Assembly (NCBI RefSeq): GCF_048773025.1
Contig: NC_133539.1
Span: forward strand, 31,569,001 to 31,633,000
DNA length: 64,000 bases
Source of the DNA: Camelus bactrianus
Lineage: Eukaryota; Chordata; Mammalia; Artiodactyla; Camelidae
Reading direction: 5' to 3'
Part shown: in pieces, positions 11,726 to 22,189 of the stretch
Layout of the letters: every line of letters starts with the position of its first letter
How positions within the stretch are numbered: the stretch's first letter is position 1
The notes under the pieces: model-generated
The model's database searches: none
The model's input: only the letters and a program-made list of their open reading frames with translations
What the model was told of the DNA's origin: nothing
Position numbers and translations under genes: made by a program

Positions 11726-11998
11726 ATGGTCCACAACTGAAGCACTGGGTTATATTTAGAGAGTTTTCAACATTAAAATTATTTTTAAAATCTTTTATGG
11801 CATATTAAAATAGCTTTATTAAAGAAACTACCTGAGTGCAGCTATAGCCTATAATTTGTATGAGTAACAATGAAATAATTTCTATTAGTCATCTAAAATA
11901 AAATAAAATTCTTAAAAGCCATATCTTTTGAAACTCTAAATTGAGTCTGTCAGAAAGACAGGAAAACAAATCATCAATCATTAAATATTGGTTTAGTA
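11726..11998. other. unassigned spacer
   Basis: About 270 bases of AT-rich sequence between two oppositely oriented MLT1-type LTRs. No element recognised. Confidence 0.5.
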
Positions 11999-12433
11999 CT
12001 TATGGTGAATTGAAACCTTCCAAATTCATATCTACCAGCAATCTCAGAATGTGATTTTATTTAGAAATAGTCTTTGGAAATGAAATTAAGTAAGGACCCA
12101 GATGAAATCATACTGGAATAAGATGGGCCTAAATCCAGTGAAAGTGTCCTTATAAGAGATAGAAAAGAACACAGACACATAGAGAAGAGGGCCATGTAAA
12201 CACTGAGGCAGAAGATGGAGTTATGCTGCTACAAGCCAAGGGACACCAGAGGTCACCAGAAGCTGGAAGAGGCAAAAAAGCCTCCACCTCTGAAGACTTT
12301 GGAGACAGAGTGACCCTGCTAACACCTTGATTTTAGACTTCCATCCTTTAGAATTGTGAAAGAATTAATTTCTGTTGTTTTAAGCCACAAAGTTTGTGGT
12401 AAATTGTTATGGCAGCCCTAGGAATCTACTACA
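11999..12433 (+). mobile_element. MLT1-type MaLR LTR
   Basis: Plus-strand MLT1 blocks occur in order: TCTCAGAATGTGATTTTATT, GTGTCCTTATAAGAG, GGGCCATGTAAAC, GAAGATGGAGTTATGC, TACAAGCCAAGGGACACC, AAGCTGGAAGAGGC, CACCTTGATTTTAGACTTCC, TAATTTCTGTTGTTTTAAGC and TTATGGCAGCCCTAGGAA. It spans essentially the whole LTR and ends in CTACTACA. It faces the copy at 11255-11725, as two separate insertions of related subfamilies. Confidence 0.88.
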
Positions 12434-12589
12434 CTTTTTATTACTTAATGCAGAAATGTATAGAAAGATGAAAAGAAAAAAAGATTTTTTAATCAGGCAG
12501 ATTAATAACATAATAAGGCAAAATTATTAAGGACATAAATAATGACTAACAAAACTATTAGAAACTTTCTGGGTATTCATGAACATCCA
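12434..12589. other. unassigned spacer
   Basis: Short AT-rich gap between the MLT1 LTR and the antisense class III ERV interior. Nothing recognised. Confidence 0.4.
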
Positions 12590-15500
12590 TTCTTCAGGCC
12601 ATTTATTCCTTCACACAGGAGGGGAACCAAACGCACTTTTCATAGCTCTGGTAACTAACAGTTTCCCTTCAATGCTTTTGTTTAGGGCCTTGCTGGTTTG
12701 AGCTGTATTATAGCAGCTGGTTTTATTTTCAATCAACTGCCATCCTAGTGAGCTGAACCATGTGTGAACTGGGATCAATTCATTTTTCTTCTGTTAACTG
12801 ATAATAAGTAAACCCCGATGAAGCCACAGGTGTAAAGTGATAGAGAAGTTTCTGCCAGAGGTATGTGACCAAGTACTCTGGGCCATATTCATGTATTCCA
12901 CTTGTGCCTCAGCGTCTGCTCAGGCCCAGTCCTGATTGTAACATTCTAACATAGGCCAGCTCTATGACTTGATGTACTTAATACCAACTCATGATTAGGG
13001 TTTCAGTCACATATACGCTTGGTGAGTGGTCCAGCATTCCATCTCTACTGGGGCCTACCTGCATACCAGGAGCTGCTTCTCAAATGGTGATTTCCCACCC
13101 CACCCAGGAAACAGGACTTTTCTCTAGAATATGAAATATCCACACTGACCAAGAATCTCTTATGGGAGTAGCTAGGGATGCCAGAAGCCAATTCACTAAC
13201 ATCTCTCGAACCATTAGATCTTCTGAGCAAGCACGTCAGCTTGCACTATGACAGTCAAATGCCGAAGTGTCCTCACTTGCTCAAACCCAACTCAAAATTG
13301 ACAGCATTTTGAGGCACCTAACAAAAAAGCCAGAGCAGTATTTTCAAATAGTGCGTATCTGTTGCCTTCAGAATCTAAAATGGCTCACCAAGCAGAGTGA
13401 CTCTTAATGATAGAGAATGTAAAGTATAATATCCTGCCTTTACATTAAAGCGGAAGTTCCAGGAAACCTCAGATGATGGGATTTTAAATTTTATTAATAT
13501 GGTTCCTAAATCTGTGTATGTTTATCTCTCACCCCGTGGCACATATATATCTTATAGGATATTCAGGACACGTGCTATTTCCTTTCTAAACTGTCAAATT
13601 AGCATGATGCCATCAATACAGTGGACTAACGTAACATTCTCTGCAGTATCAAGATTGAAGTTTCTGCAGGCTGTACTGTGACCGAGAACAGAAGCTGTAA
13701 TATAGCCTTGGGAAAGTGGGTCCTTCTGTTACACTGACCTTCCACCAAAACAGCAAATTATTTTGATGTTCTCTACTAATAAAGATTGAAAAAAAAATGT
13801 ATTCACCAAATCAGCAGCACCATAGCGAACGCCAGAGGAAATGTTAATCTCTTGTAAATACGCATCATCTGACATAACCGTTGTTACACTGAGAATTGTT
13901 GTCTATTATATTTACGGTAGTTCATCATCATCCACCATTGTCCGTGAGTTTTGCAAGGGTCAGAGAGTTACTGAATGGCGTTAACATAGAAACCACCATT
14001 CCCACATCTTCACAGTCTAATGTGGTACGTTCCTTCCATGATGATATATTACTTCTGATTTTCTCTCTTGGCTGGAGAATTAGACAGTTTCAAGAGTTTT
14101 TCTTAATATTTCTTAACACAATGATTCTTATTGATGAGTTATCACAATTCCTTTAACTATCCATACCAATCATGAACTAGGAGCTGCAAAAATGATGATA
14201 TAGTGTGCTAGTGAACACTTTGGGCTGGCTGCATGACAAATTAGGACAGAACTCTATTCAATATCTGGGTTCTTTTCTCTCCTACTCCAAGAGGAGAACT
14301 ATAGCAGCCTTAAAAGTCCTTTGATAAAGTGTATGCCCTAGAAATGTCTGGATGTATCTCTTTCCTCAAAGTACAATTTGTCTGTAATTGGCTACAGGTT
14401 GATTTACAAACTACCAAGAGAAGATTGTATGTACTTCTGGTAGCATTGTACAGTCTTTCTTTAGGAGGATCATGTTCTCAGAGTCAATGGACTATAACCC
14501 TACGAACTGACTCAAATCTGAAAAGTGGATGAAAATTTTAATTTTCTACTCTATTAAGGGCATCAGCCTTCTACTCTTCTAGACATTTTCTAGAAGTTCT
14601 AGACATTTGCTGGTAGCACAAGTCAAATAATAAATCTCTTTTAGCCTTCTGATCCCTTCTCCAATTCACTGTTAAGGCAATTCTGGCATTCCTGTTTTGT
14701 TTATCATCATCATACCTATTTTGTTAGCCATCATCCAACATGCAGGCTTTAACTGGACATCTCAACAGCATATCAGGACTAGCATCTGGTCCATATCAGG
14801 AGATAAATCCCTGAGTCACAAAGAATAATCTTGTTCCTATAGTTTATATTCCCTTGTCCAATACCTCTAAGATCAACTTCAGATATGTTCACTCTGCTTC
14901 TTCCGGGGACATACTGGGCAGGTCTTACAATTCTCTGGGTATATATACAATGTTCTCCCAGAAATTGAATTGCATTGTCCCTCAGGCTGTGCTGTTATTT
15001 GACCTTAGTTATTGGTTGAGTGGCAATGGACAGAAGTAGAAGAGAACCTCGAAGAGGGCAATCATCAGCTTGTGAGCCTTCACAGAATTTTTAGACAAGG
15101 GAGGGGTGTGTGAGGGAAGAGCCTTCTCCTCTTCCAATGAAGTAGGTGCTGCTTCTATCAGCACAGAGATTCAAAGCAAATTATGGGCTCACGAATCTTA
15201 GGTTCATCATTCGAACATCCTGGACTAATCTCAGAGTCTTAATCTTATCCTATCAGGGAGTTGAATTAAATTTAGACCTAAATGCCAAGCATTCAGTATC
15301 CTCTGTAACTCCACAGCCCTTACAATTAATTTCTGGGCCCAATTTTTGGCCTAGTCAACCTTGTAGGATACAATGTCTCTAAATACTGCCGTGGAAGCTT
15401 TTTGGCTTCTATAGTATGCTCTGAATTTTAAGTGCTATAATCTAAATGTGTCCTTTGCTGTTTTAAAGGCTTTTAAGCCACCAGCAAAAAAACTCATCTA

Positions 15501-15780
15501 AATTCACAACCTTGTAATTACCACTGCCCCCATTTCTTTCAACGCCCCACTACCTCATAAGCCTATACTTCAACTAAAATCTGCCTCTAAAATCAAGTAT
15601 TTCTAATTGTGACACTACTACCTTCCAGGGGTTTTCATCTCCCTAATTACCACTAGTAATATAATCCTTAATATCACCATGTGACAGATGAGTGATAAAG
15701 TTCTACCATACCAAACTCAGTATGAGATTTTGCGTGCCGTATCTGATTTTAAATACCCTGTGTTTTATTATCCATAGAAA
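12590..15780 (-). mobile_element. class III ERV interior (ERVL/HERV16-like), antisense fossil
   Basis: Read in reverse, parts fall in the expected order. Gag and leader-like sequence lies at the high-coordinate end (about 14.5-15.7 kb), protease and reverse-transcriptase sequence in the middle, and later pol at the low end (12.6-13.4 kb). The active-site region of reverse transcriptase is recognisable near 13600, and blocks such as TCACCCCGTGGCACATATAT, TTTACGGTAGTTCATC and GAGCTGTATTATAGCAGCTG resemble antisense ERVL-class pol. The element is heavily broken and very old. Open frames of 60 to 86 codons across it are decayed or shadow frames. Edges and exact subfamily are uncertain. Confidence 0.65.
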
Positions 15781-16243
15781 GTAGAACCCGAAACAATAGC
15801 TTTTATGAAGGTAGTTTATTTGAGGATGTAACTTCAGAGAAGAGTCATGGGGATCTAGAAAGAGTATGAAGAGAAAAAAGAAAACTAATCCAAGGGTGCA
15901 TTATTGAATTAGTCCTTACTGTTGCCAACAGGAACTTATCCTGCTGTGAATTGCTGAAGAATCCTGCAAAGTACACCTGCAAATTATACCACTGAAGCAC
16001 TAAAGAGAAGAATATTTATCTATTGATTACTGCCCCTGCCCCCCACTGTTCAGGGGCTGTCCCGTGAGTTGTTAACTTCCGGGTGCTTCCAGGTTTGTGC
16101 ATGGGAGAGTAAGCATACTACAGGGAGGCAGTTAAGCCCTAAGCAGAAAGTTAAAGGCTTGAGGTACAGCTGACGAACGGTGTTGTCAAGTTATACAAAG
16201 ACGGTAACCATGGCAATATCTAGAATAAAATGTAGTTCTAGAG
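15781..16243 (-). mobile_element. possible 5' LTR or leader zone of the antisense ERV
   Basis: This moderately GC-richer stretch sits where the 5' LTR of the antisense provirus would lie and contains 'TGCCCCTGCC' and 'GTGCATGGGAG' motifs reminiscent of LTR16-type sequence. Assignment rests mainly on position. It could be unrelated unique DNA. Confidence 0.3.
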
Positions 16244-16416
16244 TATTGGTTCCTAAACTTTACTGAACATCAGAATCACCAGGAGGGTTTATTGACATAC
16301 GTATTTCTGGACTCCACCTCCACAGTTTCTGATTTAGAAGGTGTGACACAGTCTGAGAATTTGACTTTTTTATAAGTTCCCTAGTGATGTTGATACTCCT
16401 AGGACCACTGTCCTTA
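16244..16416 (+). mobile_element. MER5A-type hAT-Charlie MITE
   Basis: Blocks follow MER5A: GGTTCCTAAACTTTACTG, CATCAGAATCACCAGGAGGG, TCCACCTCCACAGTTTCTGA, GAATTTGAC, AAGTTCCCTAGTGATG and CTCCTAGGACCACTG. The length of about 173 bases is close to the full element of this non-autonomous DNA transposon. A 66-codon minus-strand frame over it is incidental. Confidence 0.88.
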
Positions 16417-16559
16417 AGTATGTAAGTGGAAAGTAAGAATTGCCTTATATGAAAATACATAATTCATTTAAGCAAGATAATGAACATAAAAATAATAAGG
16501 TGAAGACTATGGGGATATAGAATATGCACATAATATCAAAATACTATCTTATAAATTGC
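16417..16559. other. unassigned spacer
   Basis: Short AT-rich gap with nothing recognised. Confidence 0.4.
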
Positions 16560-17265
16560 ATATTAATTGACAATAGACCATATAAAGTTGAGAGACCTGA
16601 AGGACACTATTTAGTCAAATGATCCAATTTTGTGTCACTGATGATGGAGCATGCTGACATTATGTGTTTTCTAGTATGATGAAAGATGACACATTAATCA
16701 ACCAGGTAGAGTTATTACCAATTGCCCAACTTGAAACTTATAATGAGGAGGACAACTGAGCTAGATTCTTAAATATATACATACTAGATAAGGAAAAACT
16801 GGAGGGTACTACTGTAGAAAAAGAACACCAAAGAAACGTAACAATAAATTCAATGTATAAGTCTCAATTAAAACTCTGGGGTGGAGATTTTTGTAAACTA
16901 TTGTGAAAAAACACTATTGGTACAATTAGTCTAATTTAAATAAAGACGCTATATTAGTTTATATTATTACACCAATGCTAAATTTTGTATATGATAGCTG
17001 TATTATGATTTTATAGGAGAAAACCTATTCTAGGAAATGTGTATATAAGTTGTTACAGGAGAAATGCTATGATACTCTAATTTACTTCTAGATATTCAGC
17101 ACAAAAGTAATAGAAAATATGTGTAGAAATAGATAAGGCAAGCTACTAACACTTATCAAATCCAGGCAAAAGGTATATAAAGGTACATAGGTGGTTGTTA
17201 TAACACTTCTTCAATTTTCTATAAACATGACATATTTGAAAATAAAATAAAATGAAAAAACACAA
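16560..17265 (+). mobile_element. old L1 3' end (L1M-type 3' UTR)
   Basis: The run 'TAATGAGGAGGACAACTGAG', then 'AGATAAGGAAAAACTGGAGG', 'TATTAGTTTATATTATTACA', 'TGATAGCTGTATTATGATTT', 'AAGGTATATAAAGGTACATA' and a final GAAAATAAAATAAAATG resembles the 3' UTR of ancient mammalian L1 subfamilies, which ends in AAAATAAAAAGT-like sequence. It is strongly diverged. The subfamily is not resolved. Confidence 0.6.
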
Positions 17266-18279
17266 GATGTAACATGATGAGCACCATCAAATAAGCCCTG
17301 GAAACACTGTGAAAGTATTCACAGGAGTAAGAGAGAACTCTTAGAATGAGAAATTGGAGGAAGTTTCAACCAGACTGACACATTTTCATTAGCTCCTGAA
17401 AAATTATAGAATTCTGACAGGCAGACATGGAAAAGAGAAACACTCTAGAGAGATAATGATATGATGATATGAGCCAAACACACAAAGATAATGCTCAGTA
17501 TTGTTATTATTGCTACCAACAATAATAGCTATATCTCACGACTAGCATGTTCAAGACATTCAATGATTCCAAGAAAATTGAGACAAATCAGCCAGTACCT
17601 TGAAATAATTAGTAACAGCTTTGCTAAGCTACATTAGGTGGGAACAATTTATAAACAGAGGAATAATTTAATAATCATCCAGGTAGACTATGACCAGCCC
17701 TCAAAGAAACCCCAAGTATATCACTATATTAAGCTGATTAAGCTAGAAATGGTATTGAATGGATCAATTAGTATTATCTCCACACTAACATACCACTTCA
17801 AGCACAGAATCTTACCTTTAATTCAGATCAATCTTATAAACAGGGTTGGTTATGTCCCTCTAAGGCATAATTTAGTATAAAATTAAAAGAAGAATACAAT
17901 TTTTGTGACATCTGAAAACTAAAAATTTCAAATCTGAGTGTCTATAAATATTTACTGGAACATAGCATGTTCATTTGTTTGCATATTAGTGATGGCTGTT
18001 CGGGCAGTGCAGCAGGGTTGAGCACTTGCAGCAGAGAGACTACACACGGTGCTCTCATCACTTCACACTGCTACTCAGCTCACTACAAATGCAGAGACAC
18101 AGTTATAAATGAACTGTTTCAAGTAGTTTAAGTAGCACAATGCCACGAGATTTTATTGTTATTTTTCACCAATGCTTGCCTAGCATGTCTAAACAAAGAA
18201 AGAAGAAAAACTGAACTTTGGGTGCTACATTTTTAAGGCACAGTGGAGTATATATTATTTCATTATCAAATTAGATGGC
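17266..18279. other. unassigned DNA with a CpG-bearing segment
   Basis: Most is featureless AT-rich sequence, including an 80-codon frame (17638-17880) without recognisable domain. The part 17975-18245 stands out because it is GC-richer and keeps several CpGs (GTTCGGG, ACACGGTG, CCACGAG). It may be an unrecognised DNA transposon or a conserved element. Confidence 0.4.
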
Positions 18280-18395
18280 ATTAGATTCCTGAAGGATTAG
18301 AATAATCCATGCAAGATAGGTAGGTATTATTAAGTCCCTTGCCCTATTTTTTTCCCTGAGGAAACAGACCCAAACGGCATTGTGTTTATTATACA
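18280..18395 (-). mobile_element. MIR SINE fragment, antisense
   Basis: The blocks GATAGGTAGGTATTATTAAG and CCCTGAGGAAACAGACCC match the middle of reversed MIR ('GTAGGTATTATTATCCC...GAGGAAACTGAGG'). Only the central part is recognisable. Confidence 0.55.
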
Positions 18396-18528
18396 AATGA
18401 TACTATGGCTGTGCTAAAAGTCAACATTACCAGACTAATAATTCATTGCAATATTATCAATAGGAAATCAATGGTTAGATAAAATAGAAAATATAAAATG
18501 AAATAGCTCAACACTCCAGAATTTCTTT

Positions 18529-18600
18529 AAAAGGAAGGAAGGAGGGAAGGAAAGAAAGAAAGAAGAAAAAAAAAGGAAAAGGTGAGAAAAAAGTAAATAA
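18529..18600 (+). repeat. purine-rich tract (GGAA/GAAA)n
   Basis: About 70 bases are almost purely A and G, with GGAAGGAAGG then GAAAGAAAGAAAG. It is a degenerate simple repeat. Confidence 0.85.
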
Positions 18601-19412
18601 AACTAAAAATAAGTTTCAAAGTGGTTTAGCCAGCTTCAACACACCATTGCTAATCCCATTAAAAGTTATTGGCATCAGAATGCTAAGAGTTATAAATTAT
18701 CTTTGAATTGGTAGGATGGGATTATGGCTGATTAATTTCTATTTTCAAATTTGACTAGAAGCATCTATTTCTTTTAGAGTCTGAAAATAAAATATTAAAA
18801 TACTACCAAAGATTTCCCCCTTAAAAATAATAGCTAATAGCAAATTAGTTTTCAAATACTAAGTGCCTTAGTTTTAAGGCATAAACAAGCATATGAAAGA
18901 AAGTGAAGTATGTGTAATTACTGTTATATTTACCATACCTATAAGATTTTTAAAAGTAATGGATTATATTTAGCCATAGTTATTTTCCCAGAAATTAACA
19001 GATTTATGGTGTCAATTTTCAAAAATGACTACAATGATAATCTTACACATTGGTTGTGCATATTGGTTATATCCGGTTGTGCAGAATGTTTAGCATATTC
19101 CTTATATAAATTCAAATTTGTTTTTATAAATAAGTGTTTTCTTACATAGCAAAGTGTGCTGTTTCCAGAGGGAAGGTTTTCTGTTCATGCAAAGAGAAAC
19201 AGTTGCTTTCAGTCACTAGCTATTCTCTTAGACAACATTGGGACTTCCTAATATCAAAGTTACTCTCCTTCAACACACATACTCACGAACTGCCTGTTGC
19301 TAGAATACTGGATGGATTCTGTTTGGCAACATCCTCTCTAAGCCCAATCCTTTAAAATTTCTCTTAATAAATTAATTTGTGCTCTAATAAAACCAAACTC
19401 TGTAACTCATCT

Positions 19413-19414
<2 letters not shown>
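18601..19414. other. unassigned AT-rich DNA
   Basis: No repeat family or gene recognised. Frames of 79 and 73 codons (18910-19149 and 19134-19355) have no domains or gene context. Confidence 0.5.
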
Positions 19415-19452
<38 letters not shown>

Positions 19453-19454
19453 AC
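19415..19454 (+). repeat. (AC)n microsatellite
   Basis: About 20 AC units with one AA interruption near 19446. It is a typical dinucleotide array, likely to vary in length between individuals. Confidence 0.95.
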
Positions 19455-20426
19455 CCTCTTCTGCTGCTGAGAATCCTCTTGGCTTTCTTGCTGCTGTTAC
19501 CAATTCTTTTTCCTGAATAGTCTGGAACAACTCACTTCTCACAGCAACAAAATATCAGAGGCCTGATCTCAGGAATTGATAGCTTGGCAGATGGCTCAGG
19601 TATTTTGGATTTTTATTGGCTTTTTGTGTGTAAGTCCTGGGTCTCTTTCTAGATAAATAGTACAAGGTCAGATATATATTATAAATACTTGAAGTCACAG
19701 TACTTCCACAGTAAATTACATGTGATAAATGTTTATTGCTCAAATATTCGAATGTGTCCTTTTCCTTCACTGTATTTGCCAACTTGCTACAAATTTGAGA
19801 ACTTGTTCTTGCCTTCCAAACTGTCCTGTCTCAAGCACCTCAACAAAAAAAGCACGTATCTGGGAGACATTCCCTTAAATATTTTATTGTTTTTTTTAAT
19901 TTCTTAAAACTCTCTATATCCAGGGAACTCTCAGAACACTCCTTTTTAATAAAGGTTGATTCTCCTGGAAGAGATGCAGAAAACATTCCTTTACCTGTTC
20001 TTCCCAAATGTTCTTAAACAAAAAGGCTCTTAAGCCTTGAAAGGTACAGTAACAAGTGTCCCATTCCAAGAAGCTGACCTTGAGTAAAGTGGATCTGAAA
20101 TTTCCCTAGACCTCTAAGTTAAACCACCCAAAAACCAAGTCTCTCTGTCTCTCCCTCTCTCTCTCCCTCTCATCCTCCCTTCCTTTGCATTTGTTTACTA
20201 ATGCCTCTTTTAGAACTGGGTTGATGTTAACTTTCTACTCTAAGGAATGACAACCCCATGCACACAGAGCAGATCTGCCTGAGGTAGCACAGCTACCTAA
20301 CTCTGCTTCCCAAGGCCCAGTGTTTTTTGCTTTATCAAGATTTCATGATCTTTACCATGTAAAAAAATAAAAATGAAAAACCAACAGAAACATTAATTGA
20401 ATATAGTCTGAAAACCTTAATTGAAT
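19455..20426. other. unassigned DNA with a short CT-rich tract
   Basis: No gene or named repeat. A CT-rich simple tract occupies about 20140-20178. Confidence 0.5.
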
Positions 20427-20720
20427 ATGGTCAGGAGATCAGACAGGGGAGCTCTTCCACCCTGTGAACATGGCGGCAGATCTCAACAGGAAGAAGAATC
20501 CTCTTCTTTCAACAACTCTGGCAGTGAAAAAACATGGATCCATTGACTCTAACTCTCCCAGCTTCCCTTTCCTCTCCATAAAAGCATTCTCCTTCCCTTG
20601 CTGTGCAGGGACTTGCATGTGGCTCTCCACAGACCCTGAATTGCAATTCTCTGCTGATCCCCAATTAACTACTATTTGTTAGAGAAATTAACTGGCAGTT
20701 TATTTATTTTGGTCAACAAT
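20427..20720 (+). mobile_element. LTR-like segment, family unknown (tentative)
   Basis: A GC-richer block of about 290 bases contains CATGGCGGCAGATCTC, a CCATAAAAGC TATA-like motif near 20576-20585, TGCAGGGACTTGCATG, and a TGGCAGTTTATTTATTTTGG end followed by TCAACA. The arrangement is like that of a retroviral LTR, but the family was not recognised and the start is uncertain. Two overlapping open frames (63 and 72 codons, opposite strands) are not thought to be genes. Confidence 0.3.
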
Positions 20721-21811
20721 GACTTCACCAATTTGCTCACCTGAGTCAGCGGTTTTAGATTTGTCCGTCACTATTGTCATTGTTATTGTCATCATGGAAT
20801 GCCATTCTTTCCAAAACAAATACTATCACATTTTGATGGCCAGCTGCTGCTTCCTATGGTGGAAAAATATGAAGGCCGACTCTGATTTAATGATTGACCA
20901 TTGCTCAGTAAACTGATCGTGCAAAATGGTCACAATATTTTACAACACTATCAAATATAGTAAACTAGGTTTAATGATTATGATTCACACATTCACTTTT
21001 CCATAATCTTTATGGTGCACACTTACAACACAGACCAATCCAAATCTAGTTTTCAGCTGCTTTCCTATCTTTCATTCAGCTCTTTAATTTAGTTGTAATT
21101 GCCAGAAGAAGAATGAGATTTTTGACTTAAGTAAACTAAAAACAAAGCTCAAACATGTACATAGAAGAACTCAATTTGACCCATGTGGCCCTATATTGTC
21201 TTCTACACTGTGATATATGTTGCTCTTTATACCACCCAAAGATTCCTTCTATAGCATTATTGCATAAAGATTTATTTTGTCATTAAACCCCCAAACTGAG
21301 CAGGAATGTCCAGGGACTATTTCCTATCCATGCCAAAAGGTTTAAGCAAATACGTAAGTAAGTGAGTAAATAAATAAATAGTTCTACTTATGATTGCAAC
21401 TCTGGTTGTAAAGGCACTGGAAATACTCATTAGCTCACAAAGTTGAGGTATGAAATAAAATACCAGGAACTCAAACAATCTAGAGTGGAATTTGCCAAAG
21501 GCCGGTATTCCTCATGCTTAGCAAGGGTGCACCTAATATAATTCATAAAAAACAAATTCTGCAAACAAAACAATGTATTTTCCCCACTTAAAAAAGAAAC
21601 AATAATACATAATTCCTGAAAAAAGAACATACAGGTCTTTAGTTTTACCTCATGCTGATCTAGAGTAGAATTTATTCCTTAATTTCAAATCATACATTTT
21701 CCTTCAGAATTTTACGACCATGGTACATAAAAACAGAGTAACATGTATTGCCTCTGGTGGAATGATTCATCTGTGGTTCTATATTTTTCTAATTATTTTT
21801 TTGACAGTGTC
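20721..21811. other. unassigned DNA
   Basis: No gene or named repeat. A short (TAAG/TAAA)n tract lies near 21350-21382. Confidence 0.5.
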
Positions 21812-21937
21812 TTTTTTGGGGGGAGAGGTAATTACACTAATTAATTAATTAATTGATTAATGGAGGTACTGTGGATTGAACCCAGGACCTCGTGCATGCT
21901 AAGCATACACTCTACCACTGAGCTATACCCTGCCCTC
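21812..21937 (-). mobile_element. Vic-1-like tRNA-Ala SINE
   Basis: Reversed, it reads as a tRNA-Ala-like head: A-box region TATAGCTCAGTGGTAGAG, the block GCTTAGCATGC, and a B box GGTCCTGGGTTCAATCC. Next come GTACCTCCATTAAT and a tail of repeated ATTA units. This is the layout of the camelid Vic-1 SINE. Head and tail are both present. Flanks share only an imperfect GTCTTT repeat, so target duplications are not secure. It is not a tRNA gene, because the tRNA 3' half is replaced by SINE body. Confidence 0.9.
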
Positions 21938-22189
21938 TGTGGGTCTTTATTTTTAAATTCAGGTGTCAACTAAAAAAAAAAATTATTACTAGTGTCTGAT
22001 AAAATTAAACAATCCATGAAAAACATTTTTCTGCTTTGAAGAGTGTTCTTTTCAATCTTTAAGTTCACACTGGAGAAAAAGAGTTTTATCTCTGGTTACT
22101 TTTTAAAGTATTATACATGTTCTAATTATTTCAAAAATTTGATAGAAACATGTTTGCTTAGTTCAACATCTTTCTCCTTATTCTCCTAG
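21938..22189. other. unassigned spacer
   Basis: Short AT-rich stretch with nothing recognised. Confidence 0.4.

Noticed and set aside
11255-12433. The two opposed MLT1 LTRs as ends of one inverted structure
   Set aside because: They look like different subfamilies and share only family-level similarity, so two independent insertions are more likely.
21840-21937. Possible tRNA-Ala gene
   Set aside because: The tRNA-like part is the head of a SINE with a body and tail attached, and it lacks a proper acceptor stem.
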